Positions 1 to 5,165 of a stretch of 5,165 nt of DNA are shown piece by piece. Made by a program: the position numbers and the translations under genes. Under the pieces are notes generated by a model. That model ran no database searches and had not been told where the DNA came from. It worked only from the letters and a program-made list of their open reading frames with translations. Within the stretch, counting starts at the first letter, position 1. Every line of letters begins with the position of its first letter. This DNA is from Flavobacteriaceae bacterium. GTDB lineage: Bacteria > Bacteroidota > Bacteroidia > Flavobacteriales > Flavobacteriaceae. The stretch lies in contig JAGLKH010000274.1 of the NCBI GenBank assembly GCA_023141985.1, forward strand, positions 1 to 5,165. Direction: 5' to 3'.

Positions 1-250
1 CATTAAATAAGGAATGATTGAATAATAATTGGGACGCATTTGCAAGTATTTCTTTTGTAGGTGATCCTTTTTCTGGCAGAGGAGAATTTCCTAATAGCTT
101 TTGCAACTCTTGTGGAGATTTTCCTGAAGTAACGTTTCTTTCGCTAAATGAATCATTAAAATCAGCAATTGTATCTATAAGTTGGTAGCCAATTTTTTTA
201 AATTCTTCTTTATTAATTTCTAATGGTGCTATTCTATTGTTTGACATCAT
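1..250 (-). CDS. Group II PLP-dependent amino-acid decarboxylase, N-terminal part (cut by left edge)
   Basis: The reverse strand from 250 reads MMSNNRIAPLEINKEEF and continues open to base 1, about 83 codons. The segments IGYQLIDTIADF, a PLPEKG stretch and LLFNHSLFN match the N-terminal region of the aromatic-L-amino-acid/glutamate decarboxylase-like family, where the next residues are normally a GHP-FWGYI motif. Family members are cytosolic, use pyridoxal phosphate and remove the alpha-carboxyl group of an amino acid. The substrate cannot be told because the PLP lysine and substrate pocket lie outside the window; full proteins are usually about 450-500 residues. Two ATGs stand side by side in frame (248-250 and 245-247), and an in-frame TAA at 263-265 rules out a longer start; the second ATG is equally possible. 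It is co-directional with the hemolysin III gene but 158 bases away, so it may have its own promoter. Confidence 0.82.
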   Translation of the reverse strand, partial: MMSNNRIAPLEINKEEFKKIGYQLIDTIADFNDSFSERNVTSGKSPQELQKLLGNSPLPEKGSPTKEILANASQLLFNHSLFN

Positions 251-408
251 GTAAATATTTAATTATTACCAGAATAGATAAAGTATCCTGAACTATAAAT
301 AATAAAACTGTATATTTCTGAAATAGATTCAGTACAGGTAAGCGAAGTTAGATTTTTAAATTTTAAAAACCAATAGTATCATTTCTGTCTTTAATACCAA
401 AAAGCGTT

Positions 409-1035
409 CTAAACCACAAAAAACAAAACCATAAAAAAGTGACAAATAGCACCGGATAAAACAAACACATGCCAAATTACATGGTTAAACGGAATACGCT
501 CAAACACAAAAAAAATAATCCCTACCGTATACGACAATCCTCCTGCAAAAAACCATAGCACACCACTACTCCCAACGGCTTCGGCTAAACTAGAAAAATC
601 GAATACTATAAGCCAGCCCATTACAAGGTATAACAGCGTAGAAAACAATTCAAATCTGCCAGTGAAAAATAGTTTTAAAATCACTCCAAATCCAGCAATT
701 CCCCAAACCAACCAAAACAAAGTCCAGCCCAGACTTTGCTCCAAAGTTATGAGTAATACCGGAGTGTAAGTTCCGGCAATTAACAAGTAAATACTTATAT
801 GGTCTACAATTCTAAAATAATGTTTTCGACGTTCTCCTCTTATTGAATGATATAGTGTAGATGCTGTGAATAATACAATAATCGAAATACCATAAATAAT
901 AACACTAAACAAACTCCAATCTGTTTTGTTTGAATTAAAAACAATTAACAGTATTAATCCGGCAATACCCAGCAATGCACCAATACCATGTGATATAGCA
1001 TTTAATTGTTCTTCCTGTTTAGTTTGGCTTTTCAT
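409..1035 (-). CDS. Hemolysin III / PAQR-family seven-helix membrane protein
   Basis: A 208-residue protein, the usual length for bacterial hemolysin III (TrhA/YqfA-like) proteins. The opening EEQLNAISHGIGALLGIAGL is typical of the family. About seven hydrophobic helices are visible, near residues 18-33, 42-60, 77-95, 103-122, 131-148, 157-177 and 186-207. The PAQR metal-site pattern is intact: S59-x3-H63 (STLYH), D78 (IVDH), and H185-x3-H189 (HVIWH) in the last helix; H16 is also conserved. By homology with adiponectin receptors these bind zinc within the membrane, and a hydrolase or lipid-homeostasis role is suspected for the family; the old hemolysin name does not establish toxicity. The start codon lies inside the end of the upstream DUF4294 gene (17-base overlap, 1019-1035), which suggests translational coupling. 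The stop is TAG at 409-411. No convincing terminator follows. Confidence 0.93.
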   Translation of the reverse strand: MKSQTKQEEQLNAISHGIGALLGIAGLILLIVFNSNKTDWSLFSVIIYGISIIVLFTASTLYHSIRGERRKHYFRIVDHISIYLLIAGTYTPVLLITLEQSLGWTLFWLVWGIAGFGVILKLFFTGRFELFSTLLYLVMGWLIVFDFSSLAEAVGSSGVLWFFAGGLSYTVGIIFFVFERIPFNHVIWHVFVLSGAICHFFMVLFFVV

Positions 1036-1717
1036 TTAATGATGCTTGTGAAACTGGTTTTAACCATTTTTCTGTAAGGTCATAAAAATCGATATCAATT
1101 GCTGGTTTTTGTCTTTCTAAACGTCCGCTTTGGAAGTTACGCTGCAAAACATCTTCAATTAAATAATCTTCTTTCTCATTTAAAGGATCGAATTCACGTT
1201 TTAACGAAATATCAAATAACCTTGCCGTATTATTAAACCAAAACGCACGCCAGCCACTACGCAATTCTTTAATTAACTCGAAGGAAGTTTTCCCCGTTTG
1301 TCTGTGTATCAATTTTATTAAAATCTGACCTTCTGTTCTCGTGAATTTTTTCAGTTTTTCTGAAAATTCTCCTTCAATATATTTTTGTATTTTTTTAGCA
1401 TAGCGCTTTTTATCACGTCTCCTTTTCACTCTATCTAAACGCTCATTAAGTGTTTTTAAACGTTCAGCAGCTAATTTTGCATAGGGATATACTTTTATAG
1501 TTTTTCGACGTAAAATCAAATAACGTCTGCGATCTTCTTTACCATCGAACTTCAATTTATGCAATAGCATAACCTCGTCAAGATCTATTGATGTTCTTGG
1601 TATAGAATCTCCTTCAACTATAATATATTCGTAAGTTGTAGAATCTTGCTCAACTTCAGTTACTTGAGCAAAAATCAACAGCGGAAAAAAGACAACTATG
1701 TAACTTAAATATTTCAT
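1019..1717 (-). CDS. DUF4294 domain-containing secreted protein
   Basis: A 232-residue protein recognised as a DUF4294 member, a family of unknown function that I know only from Bacteroidota. Residues 1-17 (MKYLSYIVVFFPLLIFA, then Q) form a Sec-type signal peptide with a likely cut after A17, so the mature protein should be periplasmic or otherwise exported; there is no lipoprotein cysteine. An acidic segment (about 20-50) is followed by a very basic, probably coiled helical region (about 61-125, with the run RVKRRRDKKR) and the conserved stretch TEGQILIKLIHRQTG at 128-142. The rest (about 143-205) includes ELRSGWRAFWFNNTARLFDI. No catalytic motif can be named. The A-rich stretch 1721-1730 (TAAGAAAAAA on the coding strand) sits four bases before the ATG, as is normal in flavobacteria. 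It is divergent from the M42 peptidase gene and probably heads a transcript with the hemolysin III gene. Confidence 0.88.
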   Translation of the reverse strand: MKYLSYIVVFFPLLIFAQVTEVEQDSTTYEYIIVEGDSIPRTSIDLDEVMLLHKLKFDGKEDRRRYLILRRKTIKVYPYAKLAAERLKTLNERLDRVKRRRDKKRYAKKIQKYIEGEFSEKLKKFTRTEGQILIKLIHRQTGKTSFELIKELRSGWRAFWFNNTARLFDISLKREFDPLNEKEDYLIEDVLQRNFQSGRLERQKPAIDIDFYDLTEKWLKPVSQASLNEKPN

Positions 1718-1740
1718 CAGTTTTTTCTTATTGCTTTTTA

Positions 1741-1758
1741 TCCCGATAGCTATCGGGA
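1741..1758. repeat. Perfect 18-base palindrome
   Basis: TCCCGATAGCTATCGGGA is fully self-complementary (9+9) and GC-rich against an AT-rich background. It ends 23 bases before the DUF4294 start codon. Neither side carries a T-tract, so it does not look like an intrinsic terminator. I recall this motif as frequent between genes in flavobacterial genomes, so it is best read as a dispersed palindromic element; that is memory and not shown by this window, where it occurs once. Confidence 0.7.
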
Positions 1759-1763
1759 GTCAG

Positions 1764-1826
1764 ATGGAACATCCAAATAAAAACATCTTCACAATTGTGA
1801 CAAAAAATTTGACATGGATGTTTCAT
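1764..1826. repeat. 12-base inverted repeat with 39-base interior, divergent intergenic region
   Basis: The left arm ATGGAACATCCA (1764-1775) and right arm TGGATGTTTCAT (1815-1826) are complementary at 11 of 12 positions; the exception is G1767 opposite T1823, which would pair as G-U in RNA. The arms enclose a second palindrome at 1789-1800, so the DNA or RNA could fold as a nested structure. A further AAACATCT at 1781-1788 repeats the left-arm core in the same orientation. It may be a regulator binding site or a folded leader; which one cannot be decided from one sequence. Confidence 0.5.
1789..1800. promoter_or_regulatory. 12-base palindrome, possible operator
   Basis: TCACAATTGTGA is a perfect 6+6 palindrome lying almost centrally inside the inverted repeat 1764-1826 and just upstream of the candidate plus-strand promoter at 1809-1836. 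Its size and symmetry suit a dimeric regulator. Its TCACA/TGTGA halves are in the opposite order and spacing from a CRP site, so it should not be called one. No regulator is encoded in the window. Confidence 0.35.
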
Positions 1827-1836
1827 TTAATATAAT
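1809..1836 (+). promoter_or_regulatory. Candidate promoter for the M42 peptidase gene
   Basis: TTGACA (1809-1814), a 16-base spacer and TATAAT (1831-1836) match both classical sigma-70 hexamers exactly. Bacteroidota housekeeping promoters usually have TTTG near -33 and TAnnTTTG near -7; here TTTG is present at 1808-1811, but the downstream box is TATAATGG and so lacks the TTTG half. Transcription would start near 1843, giving a leader of about 90 bases before the ATG at 1935. The right arm of the inverted repeat falls inside the spacer, so a protein bound there would sit on the promoter. Confidence 0.35.
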
Positions 1837-1859
1837 GGCTCAAAATCATTTCAACTGAG

Positions 1860-1867
1860 CAAAATTA
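1860..1867 (-). promoter_or_regulatory. Candidate -7 box for the DUF4294 transcript
   Basis: On the reverse strand these bases read TAATTTTG, a full match to the Bacteroidota -7 consensus TAnnTTTG. I found no TTG at the expected -33 distance, so support is partial, and an 8-base match is not rare in AT-rich DNA. If used, transcription would begin near 1853 and the roughly 135-base leader would contain all the palindromes between 1741 and 1826. Confidence 0.25.
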
Positions 1868-1893
1868 ATAATTTACATACTCTTAAACCTTAA

Positions 1894-1911
1894 AATAATA
1901 TTAATATTATT
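1894..1911. repeat. AT-only 18-base palindrome before the M42 gene
   Basis: AATAATATTAATATTATT is a perfect 9+9 palindrome ending 23 bases before the M42 start codon. Because it has only A and T in a very AT-rich stretch, chance is a fair explanation; it could equally be an easily melted upstream element. Confidence 0.3.
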
Positions 1912-1934
1912 ATTTTAGTGCAAAACTTTTATAC

Positions 1935-3023
1935 ATGGCGAAGAAGAGCGTTTTAAACAAAAAATCGATTGACTTTTTAGAAAAATATTTAAACAATGCT
2001 GCACCAACAGGCTACGAATGGGATGGGCAAAAAATTTGGATGAATTACCTCAAACCTTATGTTGATGATTTTATTACAGACACCTATGGTACAGCTGTTG
2101 GTGTAATAAATCCGAAAGCAAAATATAAGGTCGTTATCGAAGGCCATGCCGACGAAATCTCATGGTATGTTAACTACATTTCAGACGAGGGCTTAATTTA
2201 TGTGATTAGAAATGGTGGTAGCGATCACCAAATTGCTCCAAGTAAAATTGTTAATATCCATACTAAAAAAGGCATTGTTAAAGGGGTTTTTGGATGGCCG
2301 GCTATACATACAAGAATACGTGCTAAAGAAGAGCCGCCAAAACCAGAGAATATTTTTATTGATGTTGGTTGTAAAAAGAAAACTGAAGTAGAAAAATTGG
2401 GTATTCATGTAGGTTGCGTAATTACATATCCTGATGAATTTCATATCCTCAACAAAAAAAATTTTGTATGTCGTGCTTTAGACAATAGAATGGGAGGATT
2501 TATGATTGCAGAAGTAGCGCGTTTACTTCACGAAAACAAGAAAGAATTACCTTTTGGATTATATATAACAAATTCTGTACAAGAAGAAATTGGATTACGT
2601 GGTGCCCAAATGATTACTGAAACCATAAAGCCAAATGTCGCCATTGTAACAGACGTTACGCATGATACAACTACTCCAATGATTGATAAGAAAAAAGAAG
2701 GTCATTGCGAAATGGGTAAAGGCCCGGTTGTAGCTTACGCTCCTGCAGTACAACAAAAATTACGCGATCTAATAACTGAAACTGCCGAAGAAAAGAAAAT
2801 TCCATTTCAACGTACAGCTTTGTCACGTGCTACTGGGACAGATACTGATGCATTTGCCTACAGTAATGGAGGTGTTGCTTCTGCGCTTATATCATTACCT
2901 CTCCGTTATATGCATACCACAGTAGAAATGGTACATAAAAACGATGTTGAAAATGTAATACGAATGATTTACGAAACATTACTTAAAATAAAGGATGGTG
3001 ATTCGTTTAGCTATTTTAAGTAA
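1935..3023 (+). CDS. M42 family metallo-aminopeptidase
   Basis: A 362-residue cytosolic protein of normal length for peptidase family M42 (FrvX/YpdE/TET-type glutamyl or deblocking aminopeptidases, often large dodecameric shells that trim peptides released by the main proteases). All expected active-site residues are visible: H71-x-D73 in EGHADEI, the bridging D183 in RALDNRMGG, the catalytic and metal-binding pair E217-E218 in QEEIGLRGA, the metal ligand D240 in VTDVTHD, and H327 in LPLRYMHTTVE. Two metal ions, zinc or cobalt in known members, are therefore expected. Residue preference cannot be read from this. There is no signal peptide. The ATG at 1935 gives the family's usual N-terminus (helix, then NAAPTGYE), preceded by AAAA at 1922-1925 and no Shine-Dalgarno sequence. 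It is divergent from DUF4294 and followed by a hairpin, so it may be transcribed alone. Confidence 0.96.
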   Translation: MAKKSVLNKKSIDFLEKYLNNAAPTGYEWDGQKIWMNYLKPYVDDFITDTYGTAVGVINPKAKYKVVIEGHADEISWYVNYISDEGLIYVIRNGGSDHQIAPSKIVNIHTKKGIVKGVFGWPAIHTRIRAKEEPPKPENIFIDVGCKKKTEVEKLGIHVGCVITYPDEFHILNKKNFVCRALDNRMGGFMIAEVARLLHENKKELPFGLYITNSVQEEIGLRGAQMITETIKPNVAIVTDVTHDTTTPMIDKKKEGHCEMGKGPVVAYAPAVQQKLRDLITETAEEKKIPFQRTALSRATGTDTDAFAYSNGGVASALISLPLRYMHTTVEMVHKNDVENVIRMIYETLLKIKDGDSFSYFK

Positions 3024-3034
3024 GAATATTTGTC

Positions 3035-3063
3035 ATTCCCGTGAAGACGGGAATCTCATTTTT
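3035..3063 (+). terminator. Hairpin with T-tract after the M42 gene
   Basis: The 8-base stem ATTCCCGT (3035-3042) and ACGGGAAT (3047-3054) closes a GAAG loop, 11 bases after the M42 stop, with TTTTT at 3059-3063. The four-base gap between stem and T-tract is looser than in a textbook intrinsic terminator. The sequence GTCATTCCCG...CGGGAATCT also resembles a dispersed bacterial repeat I recall from many genomes, so it may be a repeat that acts as a terminator. Confidence 0.5.
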
Positions 3064-3065
3064 AA

Positions 3066-3158
3066 CGTCATTGCCTTTAGATTAACAAAGTGAAGCAATT
3101 TGTATATTATAAGTTTTAATTAAAAGATTACTTCGTCTCTTCTTTCCTCGTAATGACG
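3066..3158. repeat. 93-base REP/MITE-like element with inverted ends
   Basis: The ends CGTCATT (3066-3072) and AATGACG (3152-3158) are exact inverted repeats. Inner segments GAAGCAAT (3092-3099) and ATTACTTC (3127-3134) are complementary but for one base, so two arms of about 33 bases flank a centre that contains the palindrome TTTTAATTAAAA (3114-3125). The right arm (AGATTACTTCGTC...CCTCGTAATGACG) looks like a diverged copy of a dispersed family ending in CCTCGCAATGACG that I recall from other bacterial genomes; the left arm is more eroded. No protein is encoded, so any movement would depend on an enzyme from elsewhere. Its right end ends nine bases before the preferred Nudix start. Confidence 0.5.
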
Positions 3159-3167
3159 ATTTATATT

Positions 3168-3716
3168 ATGGATGAATACATAGACATAGTTACCGAAACA
3201 GGAAAGCCTACAGGAAAAACTTGTTTAAAATCTATAGCACATAAAAAAGGGTATTACCATAATACAGCACATATTTGGTTATATACAAAAAAAGGTGAAA
3301 TTTTACTATCTCAAAGATCTGTAACAAAAGTAATTTATCCATTACTTTGGGATGTTTCAGTAGCAGGTCATGTTGATGCCGAAGAAACTATTGAACAAGC
3401 TGCTATTAGAGAGATACTAGAAGAGATTAATCTCACTCTTACTGAAAAAGATTTACAAAAGATAAGTGTTTTTGAATGTTTTCAAACGTACAAAAACGGC
3501 ATCGTTGATAACGAATTTCATCATACATTTATCACGGAATTAAAAGTAGATATTACTGAACTTAAACCGCAGACAAATGAAGTAGAAGCTTTAAAATTAG
3601 TCACCATTGAAGATTTTAAAAGTAAACTAAAGCAAAGTGGAACAAATAAACATTTTATACCAACCAACACATCGTATTATGAGTTTGTTGTCAATAAAAT
3701 TATGAATGCCATATAA
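3168..3716 (+). CDS. Nudix hydrolase, Idi/YfcD-like
   Basis: A 182-residue protein with a Nudix box at residues 67-89: G67-x5-E73-x7-R81-E82-x2-E85-E86 holds the metal-binding glutamates. The Gly that usually follows two residues after the EE pair is replaced by Asn88. The overall layout (MDEYIDIVTETGKPTGK, then AHIWLYTKKGEILLSQRS) is that of Nudix proteins annotated as isopentenyl-diphosphate isomerase-like. However, the segment WDVSVAGH aligns with the isomerase motif WTNSVCGH and has Ala66 where the type 1 isomerase has its catalytic Cys, so it is better read as a hydrolase of a nucleoside-diphosphate-linked compound of unknown identity. I prefer the ATG at 3168 over an in-frame ATG at 3153: the latter lies inside the upstream repeat and adds only MTIYI, while MDEYIDI is the family's usual beginning. 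The aminotransferase-fold gene follows after 32 bases. Confidence 0.88.
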   Translation: MDEYIDIVTETGKPTGKTCLKSIAHKKGYYHNTAHIWLYTKKGEILLSQRSVTKVIYPLLWDVSVAGHVDAEETIEQAAIREILEEINLTLTEKDLQKISVFECFQTYKNGIVDNEFHHTFITELKVDITELKPQTNEVEALKLVTIEDFKSKLKQSGTNKHFIPTNTSYYEFVVNKIMNAI

Positions 3717-3748
3717 TTTTTATATTTTTCCATTAAATAATATTTACA

Positions 3749-4906
3749 ATGATTAAAAATAAAAAAGATAAATTCAGCCTTCCTAAAGATGTTATTTATT
3801 TAAATGCATCTTATATGTCGCCTCTACTTAATAGTGTCGAAAAAGTTGGCATTAAAGCTTTACAAAAAAAAGGAAAACCACATACAATTTTGCCTAATGA
3901 TTTTTTTGAACCTGTAACAAGGTTAAAAAAAGTGTATGCTAAATTAATTAAAACAAAAGAATATAATAGAATTGCTTGTATTCCTTCTGTATCATATGGA
4001 ATAGCTAGTGTTACTAATAATATTCAACTAAATTCCAAAGATGAAATATTGGTTATTGAAGATCAATTTCCCAGTAATTTTTATTCTTGGAAAAAGCTAG
4101 CTGAAACATTTAATGCTGTTATAAAAATTATAGAGAAACCAAAATCTGGAGATTATAAAGCTAAACGCTGGAACGAACATATTCTTGAAGCAATTACGCC
4201 TAAAACAGCTGTAGTCGCAATGTGCCAGGTACATTGGGCCGATGGTACGCTTTTCGATTTAAAAGCTATAAGAAAAAAAACGCGTCAACACAATGCTTTA
4301 TTAATTATTGATGGTACACAATCTGTTGGAGCATTTCCTTTTTCAATAGAAAAAATTAAGCCAGATGCTTTAATTTGTGCAGCTTACAAATGGCTATTAG
4401 GTCCTTATTCTTTTGGCTTTGCTTATTTTGGTAGTTATTTTGATAATGGTATACCAATTGAAGAATCTTGGTCTAATAGAAAAGATAGTGAAAATTTTGC
4501 TGGATTAACCGATTATAAAGACGAATATAAAGATGGAGCTAATCGTTATTGTATGGGAGAAACTGCAAATTTTATTTCAGTCCCGATGGCCACACAAGCT
4601 ATAGAACAAATCATGGAATGGAATCCAAAAGAAATTCAAAAGTATTGTTATAAGATTTCTAAAGATGCCTTAAAAGATTTACAAGGATTAGGATTTACCA
4701 TTGAAGATGATGATTATAGAAGCCATCATTTAATTGGTATTAGAATTCCAGATTTTGTGAATATTAAAAAATTAAAACAGCAATTTGAGAAGAACTCTAT
4801 TTATGTGTCCATTAGGGGTAACTATATTAGGGTATCTCCACACCTCTATAATACAAAGGATGATTTTACTCAATTAGTAAATTGCATAAAAAGCACAATT
4901 AAATAA
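3749..4906 (+). CDS. Class V aminotransferase-fold PLP enzyme
   Basis: A 385-residue cytosolic protein of the fold-type I class V group (relatives include cysteine desulfurase, kynureninase and isopenicillin N epimerase). Seen in order: YLNASYMSPL near residues 17-26, VHWADG at 161-166, the PLP pyridine-nitrogen aspartate D188 in IIDGTQSVGAFPF, the likely Schiff-base lysine K214 in AAYKWLLGPYSFGFAY, and R361 in IRVSPHLYNT, the usual carboxylate-binding arginine. The reaction is uncertain. I see no mobile-loop cysteine motif of the SufS type, and the neighbours give no pathway, so SufS and kynureninase names are not justified. The family has many uncharacterised Bacteroidota members with this look. 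The ATG at 3749 is 32 bases after the Nudix stop, with no terminator between, and its stop is one base before the PrsW-type gene, which points to co-transcription. Confidence 0.9.
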   Translation: MIKNKKDKFSLPKDVIYLNASYMSPLLNSVEKVGIKALQKKGKPHTILPNDFFEPVTRLKKVYAKLIKTKEYNRIACIPSVSYGIASVTNNIQLNSKDEILVIEDQFPSNFYSWKKLAETFNAVIKIIEKPKSGDYKAKRWNEHILEAITPKTAVVAMCQVHWADGTLFDLKAIRKKTRQHNALLIIDGTQSVGAFPFSIEKIKPDALICAAYKWLLGPYSFGFAYFGSYFDNGIPIEESWSNRKDSENFAGLTDYKDEYKDGANRYCMGETANFISVPMATQAIEQIMEWNPKEIQKYCYKISKDALKDLQGLGFTIEDDDYRSHHLIGIRIPDFVNIKKLKQQFEKNSIYVSIRGNYIRVSPHLYNTKDDFTQLVNCIKSTIK

Positions 4907-4907
4907 T

Positions 4908-5165
4908 ATGAATGTACTTTTTTCAGCATTAGCTCCGGTATTTCTAATTATTATATATATCTATTTAAAAGATAAGTACGAAAAAGAATCTAAACGCATT
5001 CTTATTTATACATTTATTTTAGGTGCAGTTATTAGCATTGTTATTTCTACTATTCTATATAATTTTTTCGATTTGTTTCTGCCAACACCAAATGATTTTA
5101 GTGTGTGGCAACAATTTATCAAAGCCTTTTTTATTGTTGCTCTCATTGAAGAATTTAGTAAATAT
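4908..5165 (+). CDS. PrsW-family intramembrane metalloprotease, N-terminal part (cut by right edge)
   Basis: The frame opens at ATG 4908, one base after the aminotransferase stop, and stays open for 86 codons to the window end. It encodes MNVLFSALAPVFLIIIYIYL, then KDKYEKESKR, two more hydrophobic helices (about 31-52 and 67-81) and the motif EEFSK at 81-85. The APV-FLIIIYIYLKDKYEKE beginning and the EExxK motif after the third helix are characteristic of PrsW (peptidase family M82), polytopic membrane proteases; the Bacillus subtilis member performs site-1 cleavage of the anti-sigma factor RsiW. The remaining helices and further conserved residues are beyond the edge, so completeness cannot be judged and the target here is unknown; no sigma/anti-sigma pair is in the window. 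The one-base spacing to the preceding gene suggests translational coupling. Confidence 0.87.
   Translation, partial: MNVLFSALAPVFLIIIYIYLKDKYEKESKRILIYTFILGAVISIVISTILYNFFDLFLPTPNDFSVWQQFIKAFFIVALIEEFSKY

Noticed and set aside
352..368. AT-only dyad (TTTTTAAA-T-TTTAAAAA) between the hemolysin III stop and the decarboxylase start
   Set aside because: A stem of only A-T pairs in an AT-rich gap is expected by chance and would be too weak to act as a terminator.
251..408. Promoter for the decarboxylase gene
   Set aside because: No TAnnTTTG box with a spaced TTG was found on the minus strand; the nearest candidate (TACTTTAT) matches too poorly to list.
1741..1758. Palindrome as an intrinsic terminator for either divergent gene
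   Set aside because: It lies upstream of both start codons and no T-tract follows on either strand.
1789..1800. TCACAATTGTGA as a CRP/FNR site
   Set aside because: CRP sites have TGTGA-N6-TCACA; here the halves are reversed and joined directly, so only a general dimer-type operator can be suggested.
2193..2444. 83-residue open frame on the minus strand inside the M42 gene
   Set aside because: It is antisense to a clearly conserved region of the peptidase, its residue make-up is that of a reverse-complement reading (many Asn, Phe, Ile), and no family is recognisable.
3168..5165. The Nudix, PLP enzyme and PrsW-type genes as a new defence or biosynthetic system
   Set aside because: Each is a common housekeeping-type family in Bacteroidota, there is no nuclease, toxin, sensor or mobile-element signature nearby, and close spacing alone does not make a system.

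Overview
The window looks like ordinary chromosome from a member of the Bacteroidota, most likely a marine-type Flavobacteriaceae. The reasons are low GC, A-rich stretches instead of Shine-Dalgarno sites before start codons, a DUF4294 gene (a family I know only from Bacteroidota) divergent from an M42 peptidase, and dispersed intergenic palindromes. No phage, plasmid, transposase, CRISPR, rRNA or tRNA signal was seen. The organism assignment is inference from gene content.

Left part, minus strand (1-1717). Reading leftwards from 1717 there are three genes. First is a secreted DUF4294 protein. Next, overlapping it by 17 bases, is a seven-helix hemolysin III/PAQR-type membrane protein. After a 158-base gap comes the N-terminal part of a group II PLP-dependent amino-acid decarboxylase that runs off the left edge. 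The gap (251-408) holds only AT-rich sequence; I could not support a promoter or terminator in it.

Centre (1718-1934). This 217-base divergent intergenic region is the most structured non-coding stretch. It has an 18-base perfect palindrome, a 12/12 inverted repeat around a second 12-base palindrome, an AT-only palindrome, and candidate promoters on both strands.

Right part, plus strand (1935-5165). An M42 aminopeptidase is followed by a 144-base gap built almost wholly of repeat-like hairpins, one of which may be its terminator. Then come three closely spaced genes: a Nudix hydrolase (best start at 3168, not 3153), a class V aminotransferase-fold PLP enzyme 32 bases on, and, one base after its stop, a PrsW-type membrane protease cut by the right edge. 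The last two, and probably all three, look like one transcript. Nothing in their sequences makes them an obvious pathway.

No previously undescribed system is evident. The points most worth checking are the operator-like architecture of the divergent region and the repeat element that abuts the Nudix gene and creates a false upstream start codon.
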